Program-made: the position numbers and the translations under genes | The notes under the pieces: model-generated | What the model saw: only the letters and a program-made list of their open reading frames with translations | The model's database searches: none | What the model was told of the DNA's origin: nothing | From: Sisyra terminalis | Lineage: Eukaryota > Arthropoda > Insecta > Neuroptera > Sisyridae | Assembly (NCBI GenBank): GCA_958496175.1 | Contig: OY292279.1 | Span: 868,001 to 932,000 of the forward strand | Direction: 5' to 3' | Length of the DNA stretch: 64,000 nucleotides | Part shown: piece by piece, positions 1 through 14,600 of the stretch | Position numbering within the stretch: position 1 is the first letter of the stretch | How the letters are laid out: each line of letters starts with the position of its first letter

Positions 1-3000
1 ATTTTTGCGGATATCATTGCGGTTATTTTTGCGGATATCATTGCGGTTATTTTTGCGGATATCATTGCGGTTATTTTTGCGGATATCATTGCGGTTATTT
101 TGCGGTGATATTTGCGGTTATTTTTGCGGATATTATTGCGGTTATTTTTGCGGATATCATTGCGGTTATTTTGCGGTAATATTTGCGGTTATTTTTGCGG
201 ATATTATTGCGGTTATTTTTGCGGATATCATTGCGGTTATTTTGCGGTGATATTTGCGGTTATTTTTGCGGATATCATTGCGGTTATTTTGCTGTAATAT
301 TTGCGGTTAATTTTGCGGAAATTATTGCGGTTATTTTTGCGGATATCATTGCGGTTATTTTTGCGGATATCATTGCGGATATTTTGCGGTGATATTTGCG
401 GTTATTTTTGCGGATATCATTGCGGTTATTTTGCGGTAATATTTGCGGTTATTTTTGCGGATATCATTGCGGTTATTTTTGCGGATATTATTGCGGTTAT
501 TTTTGCGGATATCATTGCGTTTATTTTGCGGTGATATTTGCGGTTATTTTTGCGGATATCATTGCGGTTATTTTTGCGGATATTATTGCGGTTATTTTTG
601 CGGATATTATTGCGGTTATTTTTGCGGATATCATTGCGGTTATTTTGCTGTAATATTTGCGGTTAATTTTGCGGATATTATTGCGGTTATTTTGCGGTGA
701 TATTTGCGGTTATTTTGGCGGATATCATTGCGGTTATTTTGCGGTGATATTTGCGGTTATTTTTGCGGATATCATTGCGGTTATTTTGCGGTAATATTTG
801 CGGTTATTTTTGCGGATATCATTGCGGTTATTTTGCGGTAATATTTGGGGTTATTTTTGCGGATATCATTGCGGTTATTTTGCGGTAATATTTGCGGTTA
901 TTTTTGCGGATATCATTGCGGTTATTTTGCGGTGATATTTGCGGTTATTTTTGCGGATATCATTGCGGTTATTTCGCAAAAATATTTGCGGTTATTTATG
1001 TGGATATCATTGCGGATATTTTGCGGTGATATTTGCGGTTATTTTTGCGGATATCATTGCGGTTATTTTGCTGTAATATTTGCGGTTAATTTTGCGGATA
1101 TTATTGCGGTTATTTTTGCGGATATCATTGCGGTTATTTTTGCGGATATCATTGCGGTTATTTTGCGGTCATATTTGCGGTTATTTTTGCGGATATCATT
1201 GCGGTTATTTTGCGGTAATATTTGCGGTTATTTTTGCGGATATTATTGCGGTTATTTTGCTGTAATATTTGCGGTTATTTTTGCGGATATCATTGCGGTT
1301 ATTTTGCGGTGATATTTGCGGTTATTTTTGCGGATATCATTGCGGTTATTTTGCGGTGATATTTGCGGTTATTTTTGCGGATATCATTGCGGTTATTTTG
1401 CGGTGATATTTGCGGTTATTTTGGCGGATATCATTGCGGTTATTTTGCGGTAATATTTGCGGTTATTTTTGCGGATATTATTGCGGTTATTTTTGCGGAT
1501 ATCATTGCGGTTATTTTGCGGTGATATTTGCGGTTATTTTTGCGGATATCATTGCGGTTATTTTGCGGTAATATTTGCGGTTATTTTTGCGGATATCATT
1601 GCGGTTATTTTTGCGGATATTATTGCGGTTATTTTTGCGGATATCATTGCGGTTATTTTGCGGTGATATTTGCGGTTATTTTTGCGGATATCATTGCGGT
1701 TATTTTGCTGTAATATTTGCGGTTAATTTTGCGGAAATTATTGCGGTTATTTTTGCGGATATCATTGCGGTTATTTTTGCGGATATCATTGCGGATATTT
1801 TGCGGTGATATTTGCGGTTATTTTTGCGGATATCATTGCGGTTATTTTGCGGTAATATTTGCGGTTATTTTTGCGGATATCATTGCGGTTATTTTTGTGG
1901 ATATTATTGCGGTTATTTTTGCGGATATTATGGCGGTTATTTTTGCGGATATCATTGCGGTTATTTTGCGAGAACATTTGCGGATATTTTTGCGGATATT
2001 ATTGCGGTTATTTTTGCAGATATCATTGCGGTTATTTTGCTGTAATATTTGCGGTTAATTTTGCGGATATTATTGCGGTTATTTTTGCGGATATCATTGC
2101 GGTTATTTTTGCGGATATCATTGCGGTTATTTTGCGGCAACATTTGCGGTTATTTTTGCGGATATTATTGCGGTTATTTTTGCGGATATCATTGCGGTTA
2201 TTTTGCGGTAACATTTGCGGTTATTTTTGCGGAAATTATTGCGGTTATTTTGCGGTAATATTTGCGGTTATTTTTGCGGATATCATTGCGGTTATTTTTG
2301 CGGATATTATTGCGGTTATTTTTGCGGATATTATTGCGGTTATTTTTGCGGATATCATTGCGGTTATTTTGCGGTAACATTTGCGGTTATTTTTGCGGAT
2401 ATTATTGCGGTTATTTTTGCGGATATCATTGCGGTTATTTTGCGGTGATATTTGCGGTTATTTTTGCGGATATCATTGCGGTTATTTTGCGGTGATATTT
2501 GCGGTTATTTTTGCGGATATCATGGCGGTTATTTTGCGGTAATATTTGCGGTTATTTTTGCGGATATTATTGCGGTTATTTTTGCGGATATCATTGCGGT
2601 TATTTTTCGGTAACATTTGCGGTTATTTTTGCGGATATTATTGCGGTTATTTTTGCGGATATCATTGCGGTTTTTTTGCGGTAATATTTGCGGTTATTTT
2701 TGCGGATATAATTGCGGTTATTTTGCGGTAATATTTGCGGTTATTTTTGCGGATATTATTGCGGTTATTTTTGCGGATATCATTGCGGTTATTTTGCGGT
2801 GATATTTGCGGTTATTTTTGCGGATATCATTGCGGTTATTTTGCGGTAATATTTGCGGTTATTTTTGCGGATATTATTGCGGTTATTTTTGCGGATATCA
2901 TTGCGGTTATTTTGCGGTGATATTTGCGGTTATTTTTGCGGATATCATTGCGGTTATTTTGCGGTAATATTTGCGGTTATTTTTGCGGATATTATTGCGG

Positions 3001-6000
3001 TTATTTTGCTGTAATATTTGCGGTTATTTTTGCGGATATCATTGCGGTTATTTTGCGGTGATATTTGCGGTTATTTTTGCGGATATCATTGCGGTTATTT
3101 TGCGGTAACATTTGCGGATATTTTTGCGGATATTATTGCGGTTATTTTTTTGCGGATATCATTGCGGTTATTTTGCGGTAATATTTGCGGTTATTTTTGC
3201 GGATATAATTGCGGTTATTTTGCGGTAATATTTGCGGTTATTTTTGCGGATATTATTGCGGTTATTTTTGCGGATATCATTGCGGTTATTTTGCGGTGAT
3301 ATTTGCGGTTATTTTTGCGGATATCATTGCGGTTATTTTGCTGTAATATTTGCGGTTAATTTTGCGGAAATTATTGCGGATATTTTTGCGGATATCATTG
3401 CGGTTATTTTTGCGGATATCATTGCGGTTATTTTTGCGGATATCATTGCGGTTATTTGGCGGTGATATTAGCGGTTATTTTTGCGGATATCATTGCGGTT
3501 ATTTTGCTGTAATATTTGCAGTTAATTTTGCGGATATTATTGCGGTTATTTTTGCGGATATCATTGCGGTTATTTTTGCGGATATTATTGCGGTTATTTT
3601 TGCGGATATTATTGCGGTTATTTTTTGCGGATATCATTGCGGTTATTTTGCGGTGATATTTGCGGTTATTTTTGCGGATATCATTGCGGTTATTTTGCGG
3701 TAATATTTGCGGTTATTTTTGCGGATATCATTGCGGTTATTTTGCGGTAATATTTGCGGTTATTTTTGCGGATATCATTGCGGTTATTTTGCGGTGATAT
3801 TTGCGGTTATTTTTGCGGATATCATTGCGGTTATTTCGCAAAAATATTTGCGGTTATTTATGTGGATATCATTGCGGATATTTTGCGGTGATATTTGCGG
3901 TTATTTTTGCGGATATCATTGCGGTTATTTTGCTGTAATATTTGCGGTTAATTTTGCGGATATTATTGCGGTTATTTTTGCGGATATTATTGCGGTTATT
4001 TTTGCGGATATCATTGCGGTTATTTTTGCGGATATCATTGCGGTTATTTTGCGGTCATATTTGCGGTTATTTTTGCGGATATCATTGCGGTTATTTTGCG
4101 GTAATATTTGCGGTTATTTTTGCGGATATTATTGCGGTTATTTTGCTGTAATATTTGCGGTTATTTTTGCGGATATCATTGCGGTTATTTTGCGGTGATA
4201 TTTGCGGTTATTTTTGCGGATATCATTGCGGTTATTTTGCGGTGATATTTGCGGTTATTTTTGCGGATATCATTGCGGTTATTTTGCGGTGATATTTGCG
4301 GTTATTTTGGCGGATATCATTGCGGTTATTTTGCGGTAATATTTGCGGTTATTTTTGCGGATATTATTGCGGTTATTTTTGCGGATATCATTGCGGTTAT
4401 TTTGCGGTGATATTTGCGGTTATTTTTGCGGATATCATTGCGGTTATTTTGCGGTAATATTTGCGGTTATTTTTGCGGATATCATTGCGGTTATTTTTGC
4501 GGATATTATTGCGGTTATTTTTGCGGATATCATTGCGGTTATTTTGCGGTGATATTTGCGGTTATTTTTGCGGATATCATTGCGGTTATTTTGCTGTAAT
4601 ATTTGCGGTTAATTTTGCGGAAATTATTGCGGTTATTTTTGCGGATATCATTGCGGTTATTTTTGCGGATATCATTGCGGATATTTTGCGGTGATATTTG
4701 CGGTTATTTTTGCGGATATCATTGCGGTTATTTTGCGGTAATATTTGCGGTTATTTTTGCGGATATCATTGCGGTTATTTTGCGGTAATATTTGCGGTTA
4801 TTTTTGCGGATATCATTGCGGTTATTTTGCGGTGATATTTGCGGTTATTTTTGCGGATATCATTGCGGTTATTTCGCAAAAATATTTGCGGTTATTTATG
4901 TGGATATCATTGCGGATATTTTGCGGTGATATTTGCGGTTATTTTTGCGGATATCATTGCGGTTATTTTGCGGTAATATTTGCGGTTATTTTTGCGGATA
5001 TTATTGCGGTTATTTTTGCGGTTATCATTGCGGTTATTTTGCGGTGATATTTGCGGTTATTTATGCGGATATCATTGCGGTTATTTTGCGGTAATATTTG
5101 CGGTTATTTTTGCGGATATTATTTCGGTTATTTTTGCGGATATCATTGCGGTTATTTTGCGGTGATATTTGCGGTTATTTTTGCGGATATCATTGCGGTT
5201 ATTTTGCGGTAATATTTGCGGTTATTTTTGCGGATATTATTGCGGTTATTTTTGCGGATATCATTGCGGTTATTTTGCGGTGATATTTGCGGTTATTTTT
5301 GCGGATATCATTGCGGTTATTTTGCGGTAATATTTGCGGTTATTTTTGCGGATATCATTGCGGTTATTTTGCGGTATTATTTGCGGTTATTTTTGCGGAT
5401 ATCATTGCGGTTATTTTTGCGGATATCATTGCGGTTATTTTGCGGTGATATTTGCGGTTATTTTTGCGGATATCATTGCGGTTATTTTTGCGGATATCAT
5501 TGCGGTTATTTGGCGGTGATATTAGCGGTTATTTTTGCGGATATCATTGCGGTTATTTTGCTGTAATATTTGCGGTTAATTTTGCGGATATTATTGCGGT
5601 TATTTTTGCGGATATCATTGCGGTTATTTTTGCGGATATTATTGCGGTTATTTTTGCGGATATTATTGCGGTTATTTTTTGCGGATATCATTGCGGTTAT
5701 TTTGCGGTGATATTTGCGGTTATTTTTGCGGATATCATTGCGGTTATTTTGCGGTAATATTTGCGGTTATTTTTGCGGATATCATTGCGGTTATTTTGCG
5801 GTAATATTTGCGGTTATTTTTGCGGATATCATTGCGGTTATTTTGCGGTGATATTTGCGGTTATTTTTGCGGATATCATTGCGGTTATTTCGCAAAAATA
5901 TTTGCGGTTATTTATGTGGATATCATTGCGGATATTTTGCGGTGATATTTGCGGTTATTTTTGCGGATATCATTGCGGTTATTTTGCTGTAATATTTGCG

Positions 6001-6104
6001 GTTAATTTTGCGGATATTATTGCGGTTATTTTTGCGGATATTATTGCGGTTATTTTTGCGGATATCATTGCGGTTATTTTTGCGGATATCATTGCGGTTA
6101 TTTT
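1..6104. repeat. 24-bp satellite, segment with ~1.0 and ~2.9-kb higher-order repeats
   Basis: A rare variant word, TTTCGCAAAAATATTTG, followed by a TTATTTATGTGG variant, marks four related blocks. Its CGCAAAAAT starts at 975, 3,837, 4,875 and 5,891, giving spacings of 2,862, 1,038 and 1,016 bp. Flanking variants move with it: GCGGAAATTATT near 1,731 recurs near 4,617, a 2,886-bp offset that is one extra 24-bp unit. This pattern is typical of unequal exchange in satellite arrays. A GCGGCAACATTT variant near 2,132 recurs near 15,322 and 17,359, so some blocks were copied across about 15 kb. No gene is seen. Confidence 0.85.
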
Positions 6105-9100
6105 GCGGTCATATTTGCGGTTATTTTTGCGGATATCATTGCGGTTATTTCGCGGTAATATTTGCGGTTATTTTTGCGGATATCATTGCGGTTATTTTGC
6201 GGTGATATTTGCGGTTATTTTTGCGGATATCATTGCGGTTATTTTGCTGTAATATTTGCGGTTAATTTTGCGGATATTATTGCGGTTATTTTTGCGGATA
6301 TCATTGCGGTTATTTTTGCGGATATTATTGCGGTTATTTTTGCGGATATTATTGCGGTTATTTTTTGCGGATATCATTGCGTTTATTTTGCGGTAACATT
6401 TGCGGTTATTTTTGCGGATATTATTGCGGTTATTTTTGCGGATATCATTGCGGTTATTTTTGCGGATATCATTGCGGTTATTTTTGCGGATATCATTGCG
6501 TTTATTTTGCGGTAACATTTGCGGTTATTTTTGCGGATATTATTGCGGTTATTTTTGCGGATATCATTGCGGTTATTTTTGCGGATATCATTGCGGTTAT
6601 TTTGCGGTGATATTTGCGGTTATTTTTGCGGATATCATTGCGGTTATTTCGCGGTAATATTTGCGGTTATTTTTGCGGATATCATTGCGGTTATTTTGCG
6701 GTGATATTTGCGGTTATTTTTGCGGATATCATTGCGGTTATTTTGCTGTAATATTTGCGGTTAATTTTGCGGATATTATTGCGGTTATTTTTGCGGATAT
6801 CATTGCGGTTATTTTTGCGGATATTATTGCGGTTATTTTTGCGGATATTATTGCGGTTATTTTTTGCGGATATCATTGCGGTTATTTTGCGGTAACATTT
6901 GCGGTTATTTTTGCGGATATTATGGCGGTTATTTTTGCGGATATCATTGCGGTTATTTTGCGGTGATATTTGCGGTTATTTTTGCGGATATTATTGCGGT
7001 TATTTGGCGGTGATATTTGCGGTTATTTTTGCGGATATCATTGCGGTTATTTTGCGGTAATATTTGCGGTTATTTTTGCGGATATTATTGCGGTTATTTT
7101 TGCGGATATCATTGCGGTTATTTTGCGGTGATATTTGCGGTTATTTTTGCGGATATCATTGCGGTTATTTTGCGGTAATATTTGCGGTTATTTTTGCGGA
7201 TATCATTGCGGTTATTTTTGCGGATATTATTGCGGTTATTTTTGCGGATATCATTGCGGTTATTTTGCTGTAATATTTGGGGTTAATTTTGCGGATATTA
7301 TTGCGGTTATTTTTGCGGATATCATTGCGGTTATTTTTGCGGATATCATTGCGGTTATTTTGCGGTGATATTTGCGGTTATTTTTGCGGATATCATTGCG
7401 GTTATTTTGCGGTAATATTTGCGGTTATTTTTGCGGATATCGTGGCGGTTATTTTGCGGTAACATTTGCGGTTATTTTTGCGGATATTATTGCGGTTATT
7501 TTTGCGGATATCATTGCGGTTATTTTGCGGTAATATTTGCGGTTATTTTTGCGGATATTATTGCGGTTATTTTGCTGTAATATTTGCGGTTAATTTTGCG
7601 GATATCATTGCGGTTATTTTTGTGGATATTTTTGCGGTAATTTTTGCGGATATCAATGCGGTTATTTTGCGGTGATATTTGCGGTTATTTTTGCGGATAT
7701 CATTGCGGTTATTTTGTGGTAATATTTGCGGTTATTTTCGCGGATATTATTGCGGTTATTTTTGCGGATATCATTGCGGTTATTTTGCGGTGATATTTGC
7801 GGTTATTTTTGCGGATATCATTGCGGTTATTTTGCGGTAATATTTGCGGTTATTTTTGCGGATATCATTGCGGTTATTTTGCGGTAATATTTGCGGATAT
7901 TTTTGCGGATATCATTGCGGTTATTTTTGCGGATATCATTGCGGTTATTTTGCGGTGATATTTGCGGTTATTTTTGCGGATATCATTGCGGTTATTTCGC
8001 GGTAATATTTGCGGTTATTTTTGCGGATAACATTGCGGTTATTTTGCGGTGATATTTGCGGTTATTTTTGCGGATATCATTGCGGTTATTTTGCTGTAAT
8101 ATTTGCGGTTAATTTTGCGGATATTATTGCGGTTATTTTTGCGGATATCATTGCGGTTATTTTTGCGGATATCATTGCGGTTATTTTTGCGGATATCATT
8201 GCGTTTATTTTGCGGTAACATTTGCGGTTATTTTTGCGGATATTATTGCGGTTATTTTTGCGGATATCATTGCGGTTATTTTTGCGGATATCATTGCGGT
8301 TATTTTGCGGTGATATTTGCGGTTATTTTTGCGGATATCATTGCGGTTATTTCGCGGTAATATTTGCGACTATTTTTGCGGATATCATTGCGGTTATTTT
8401 GCGGTGATATTTGCGGTTATTTTTGCGGATATCATTGCGGTTATTATGCTGTAATATTTGCTGTTAATTTTGCGGATATTATTGCGGTTATTTTTGCGGA
8501 TATCATTGCGGTTATTTTTGCGGATATTATTGCGGTTATTTTTGCGGATATTATTGCGGTTATTTTTGCGGATATCATTGCGGTTATTTTGCGGTAACAT
8601 TTGCGGTTATTTTTGCGGATATTATTGCGGTTATTTTTGCGGATATCATTGCGGTTATTTTGCGGTGATATTTGCGGTTATTTTTGCGGATATCATTGCG
8701 GTTATTTTGCGGTGATATTTGCGGTTATTTTTGCGGATATCATTGCGGTTATTTTGCGGTAATATTTGCGGTTATTTTTGCGGATATTATTGCGGTTATT
8801 TTTGCGGATATCATTGCGGTTATTTTGCGGTGATATTTGCGGTTATTTTTGCGGATATCATTGCGGTTATTTTGCGGTCATATTTGCGGTTATTTTTGCG
8901 GATATCATTGCGGTTATTTCGCGGTAATATTTGCGGTTATTTTTGCGGATATCATTGCGGTTATTTTGCGGTGATATTTGCGGTTATTTTTGCGGATATC
9001 ATTGCGGTTATTTTGCTGTAATATTTGCGGTTAATTTTGCGGATATTATTGCGGTTATTTTTGCGGATATCATTGCGGTTATTTTTGCGGATATTATTGC

Positions 9101-11640
9101 GGTTATTTTTGCGGATATTATTGCGGTTATTTTTTGCGGATATCATTGCGTTTATTTTGCGGTAACATTTGCGGTTATTTTTGCGGATATTATTGCGGTT
9201 ATTTTTGCGGATATCATTGCGGTTATTTTTGCGGATATCATTGCGGTTATTTTTGCGGATATCATTGCGTTTATTTTGCGGTAACATTTGCGGTTATTTT
9301 TGCGGATATTATTGCGGTTATTTTTGCGGATATCATTGCGGTTATTTTTGCGGATATCATTGCGGTTATTTTGCGGTGATATTTGCGGTTATTTTTGCGG
9401 ATATCATTGGGGTTATTTCGCGGTAATATTTGCGGTTATTTTTGCGGATATCATTGCGGTTATTTTGCGGTGATATTTGCGGTTATTTTTGCGGATATCA
9501 TTGCGGTTATTTTGCTGTAATATTTGCGGTTAATTTTGCGGATATTATTGCGGTTATTTTTGCGGATATCATTGCGGTTATTTTTGCGGATATTATTGCG
9601 GTTATTTTTGCGGATATTATTGCGGTTATTTTTTGCGGATATCATTGCGGTTATTTTGCGGTAACATTTGCGGTTATTTTTGCGGATATTATGACGGTTA
9701 TTTTTGCGGATATCATTGCGGTTATTTTGCGGTGATATTTGCGGTTATTTTTGCGGATATTATTGCGGTTATTTGGCGGTGATATTTGCGGTTATTTTTG
9801 CGGATATCATTGCGGTTATTTTGCGGTAATATTTGCGGTTATTTTTGCGGATATTATTGCGGTTATTTTTGCGGATATCATTGCGGTTATTTTGCGGTGA
9901 TATTTGCGGTTATTTTAGCGGATATCATTGCGGTTATTTTGCGGTAATATTTGCGGTTATTTTTGCGGATATCATTGCGGTTATTTTTGCGGATATTATT
10001 GCAGTTATTTTTGCGGATATCATTGCGGTTATTTTGCTGTAATATTTGGGGTTAATTTTGCGGATATTATTGCGGTTATTTTTGCGGATATCATTGCGGT
10101 TATTTTTGCGGATATCATTGCGGTTATTTTGCGGTGATATTTGCGGTTATTTTTGCGGATATCATTGCGGTTATTTTGCGGTAATATTTGCGGTTATTTT
10201 TGCGGATATCGTGGCGGTTATTTTGCGGTAACATTTGCGGTTATTTTTGCGGATATTATTGCGGTTATTTTTGCGGATATCATTGCGGTTATTTTGCGGT
10301 AATATTTGCGGTTATTTTTGCGGATATTATTGCGGTTATTTTGCTGTAATATTTGCGGTTAATTTTGCGGATATCATTGCGGTTATTTTTGTGGATATTT
10401 TTGCGGTAATTTTTGCGGATATCAATGCGGTTATTTTGCGGTGATATTTGCGGTTATTTTTGCGGATATCATTGCGGTTATTTTGTGGTAATATTTGCGG
10501 TTATTTTTGCGGATATTATTGCGGTTATTTTTGCGGATATCATTGCGGTTATTTTGCGGTGATATTTGCGGTTATTTTTGCGGATATCATTGCGGTTATT
10601 TTGCGGTAATATTTGCGGTTATTTTTGCGGATATCATTGCGGTTATTTTGCGGTAATATTTGCGGATATTTTTGCGGATATCATTGCGGTTATTTTTGCG
10701 GATATCATTGCGGTTATTTTGCGGTGATATTTGCGGTTATTTTTGCGGATATCATTGCGGTTATTTCGCGGTAATATTTGCGGTTATTTTTGCGGATAAC
10801 ATTGCGGTTATTTTGCGGTGATATTTGCGGTTATTTTTGCGGATATCATTGCGGTTATTTTGCTGTAATATTTGCGGTTAATTTTGCGGATATTATTGCG
10901 GTTATTTTTGCGGATATCATTGCGGTTATTTTTGCGGATATCATTGCGGTTATTTTTGCGGATATCATTGCGTTTATTTTGCGGTAACATTTGCGGTTAT
11001 TTTTGCGGATATTATTGCGGTTATTTTTGCGGATATCATTGCGGTTATTTTTGCGGATATCATTGCGGTTATTTTGCGGTGATATTTGCGGTTATTTTTG
11101 CGGATATCATTGCGGTTATTTCGCGGTAATATTTGCGACTATTTTTGCGGATATCATTGCGGTTATTTTGCGGTGATATTTGCGGTTATTTTTGCGGATA
11201 TCATTGCGGTTATTATGCTGTAATATTTGCTGTTAATTTTGCGGATATTATTGCGGTTATTTTTGCGGATATCATTGCGGTTATTTTTGCGGATATTATT
11301 GCGGTTATTTTTGCGGATATTATTGCGGTTATTTTTGCGGATATCATTGCGGTTATTTTGCGGTAACATTTGCGGTTATTTTTGCGGATATTATTGCGGT
11401 TATTTTTGCGGATATCATTGCGGTTATTTTGCGGTGATATTTGCGGTTATTTTTGCGGATATCATTGCGGTTATTTTGCGGTGATATTTGCGGTTATTTT
11501 TGCGGATATCATTGCGGTTATTTTGCGGTAATATTTGCGGTTATTTTTGCGGATATTATTGCGGTTATTTTTGCGGATATCATTGCGGTTATTTTGCGGT
11601 GATATTTGCGGTTATTTTTGCGGATATCATTGCGGTTATT
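6105..11640. repeat. 2,769-bp tandem duplication within the 24-bp satellite
   Basis: Variant landmarks from about 6,105 onward recur exactly 2,769 bp downstream until about 11,640. For example, GCGGTC lies at 6,105 and 8,874, and the AATTTTGCGG-bearing blocks line up throughout. I found only scattered single-base differences: C/G at 6,641 versus 9,410, G/A at 6,925 versus 9,694, T/A at 7,148 versus 9,917, G/A at 7,234 versus 10,003, and C/T at 7,739 versus 10,508. No length change was noticed between the copies. A partial third relative lies near 14.1-14.8 kb. The near-identity implies a recent amplification or an assembly duplication. Confidence 0.88.
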
Positions 11641-14600
11641 TTGCGGTAATATTTGCGGTTATTTTTGCGGATATCATTGCGGTTATTTTTGCGGATATTA
11701 TTGCGGTTATTTTTGCGGATATCATTGCGGTTATTTTGCTGTAATATTTGCGATTAATTTTGCGGATATTATTGCGGTTATTTTTGCGGATATCATTGCG
11801 GTTATTTTGCGGTGATATTTGCGGTTATTTTTGCGGATATCATTGCGGTTATTTTGCGGTAATATTTGCGGTAATTTTTGCGGATATCATTGCGGTTATT
11901 TTGCGGTAACATTTGCGGTTATTTTTGCGGATATTATTGCGGTTATTTTTGCGGATATCATTGCGGTTATTTTGCGGTAATATTTGCGGTTATTTTTGCG
12001 GATATTATTGCGGTTATTTTGCTGTAATATTTGCGGTTAATTTTGCGGATATCATTGCGGATATTATTGTGGTTATTTTTGCGGATATCATTGCGGTTAT
12101 TTTGCGGTAATATTTGCGGTTATTTTTGCGGATATTATTGCGGTTATTTTTGCGGATATCAATGCGGTTATTTTGCGGTGATATTTGCGGTTAATTTTGC
12201 GGATATCATTGCGGTTATTTTTGCGGATATTATTGCGGTTATTTTTGCGGATATCATTGCGGTTATTTTGCGGAAATATTTGCGGTTATTTTTGCGGATA
12301 TTGTTGCGGTTATTTTGCGGATATCAATGCGGTTATTTTGCGGTGATATTTGCGGTTATTTTTGAGGATATCAGCGCGGTTATTTTGCGGTAATATTTGC
12401 GGTTAATTTTGCGGATATCATTGCGGTTATTTTTGCGGATATTATTGCGGTTATTTTTGCGGATATCATTGCGGTTATTTTGCTGTAATATTTGCGGTTA
12501 ATTTTGCGGATATTATTGCGGTTATTTTTGCGGATATCATTGCGGTTATTTTTGCGGATATCATTGCGGATATTTTGCGTTGATATTTGCGGTTATTTTT
12601 GCGGATATCATTGCGGTTATTTTGCGGTAACATTTGCGGATATTTTTGCGGATATTATTGCGGTTATTTTTGCAGATATCATTGCGGTTATTTTGCTGTA
12701 ATATTTGCGGTTAATTTTGCGGATATTATTGCGGTTATTTTTGCGGATGTCATTGCGGTTATTTTTGCGGATATCATTGCGGTTATTTTGCGGTGATATT
12801 TGCGGTTATTTTTGCGGATATCATTGCGGTTATTTTTGCGGATATTATTGCGGTTATTTTTGCGGATATTATTGCGGTTAGTTTTGCGGATATCATTGCG
12901 GTTATTTTGCGGTAATATTTGCGGTTATTTTTGCGGATATCATTGCGGTTATTTTTGCGGATATTATTGCGGTTATTTTTGCGGATATTATTGCGGTTAG
13001 TTTTGCGGATATCATTGCGGTTATTTTGCGGTGATATTTGCGGTTATTTTTGCGGATATCATTGCGGTTATTTTGCGGTGATATTTGCGGTTATTTTTGC
13101 GGATATCATTGCGGTTATTTTGCGGTAATATTTGCGGTTATTTTTGCGGATATTATTGCGGTTATTTTTGCGGATATCATTGCGGTTATTTTGCGGTAAC
13201 ATTTGCGGTTATTTTTGCGGATATTATTGCGGTTATTTTTGCGGATATTATTGCGGTTATTTTTGCGGATATCATTGCGGTTATTTTGCGGTAATATTTG
13301 CGGTTATTTTTGCGGATATCATTGCGGTTATTTTGCGGTAATATTTGCGGTTATTTTTGCGGATATTATTGCGGTTATTTTTGCGGATATCATTACGGTT
13401 ATTTTGCGGTGATATTTGCGGTTATTTTTGCGGATATCATTGCGGTTATTTTGCGGTAATATTTGCGGTTATTTTTGCGGATATTATTGCGGTTATTTTT
13501 GCGGATATCATTGCGGTTATTTTGCGGTGATATTTGCGGTTATTTTTGCGGATATCATTGCGGTTATTTTGCGGTAATATTTGCGGTTATTTTTGCGGAT
13601 ATCATTGCGGTTATTTTTGCGGATATTATTGCGGTTATTTTTGCGGATATCATTGCGGTTATTTTGCTGTAATATTTGCGGTTAATTTTGCGGATATTAT
13701 TGCGGTTATTTTTGCGGATATCATTGCGGTTATTTTTGCAGATATCATTGCGGTTATTTTTGCGGATATCATGGCGGTTATTTTGCGGTGATATTTGCGG
13801 TTATTTTGCGGTAATATTTGCGGTTATTTTTGCGGATATTATTGCGGTTATTTTTGCGGATATCATTACGGTTATTTTGCGGTGATATTTGCGGTTATTT
13901 TTGCGGATATCATTGCGGTTATTTTGCGGTAATATTTGCGGTTATTTTTGCGGATATTATTGCGGTTATTTTGCTGTAATATTTGCGGTTATTTTTGCGG
14001 ATATCATTGCGGTTATTTTGCGGTGATATTTGCGGTTATTTTTGCGGATATCATTGCGGTTATTTTGCGGTGATATTTGCGGTTATTTTTGCGGATATCA
14101 TTGCGGTTATTTTGCGGTAATATTTGCGGTTATTTTTGCGGATATTATTGCGGTTATTTTTGCGGATATCATTGCGGTTATTTTGCGGTGATATTTGCGG
14201 TTATTTTTGCGGATATCATTGCGGTTATTTTGCGGTAATATTTGCGGTTATTTTTGCGGATATCATTGCGGTTATTTTTGCGGATATTATTGCGGTTATT
14301 TTTGCGGATATCATTGCGTTTATTTTGCGGTAACATTTGCGGTTATTTTTGCGGATATTATTGCGGTTATTTTTGCGGATATCATTGCGGTTATTTTTGC
14401 GGATATCATTGCGGTTATTTTGCGGTGATATTTGCGGTTATTTTTGCGGATATCATTGCGGTTATTTCGCGGTAATATTTGCGGTTATTTTTGCGGATAT
14501 CATTGCGGTTATTTTGCGGTGATATTTGCGGTTATTTATGCGGATATCATTGCGGTTATTATGCTGTAATATTTGCTGTTAATTTTGCGGATATTATTGC

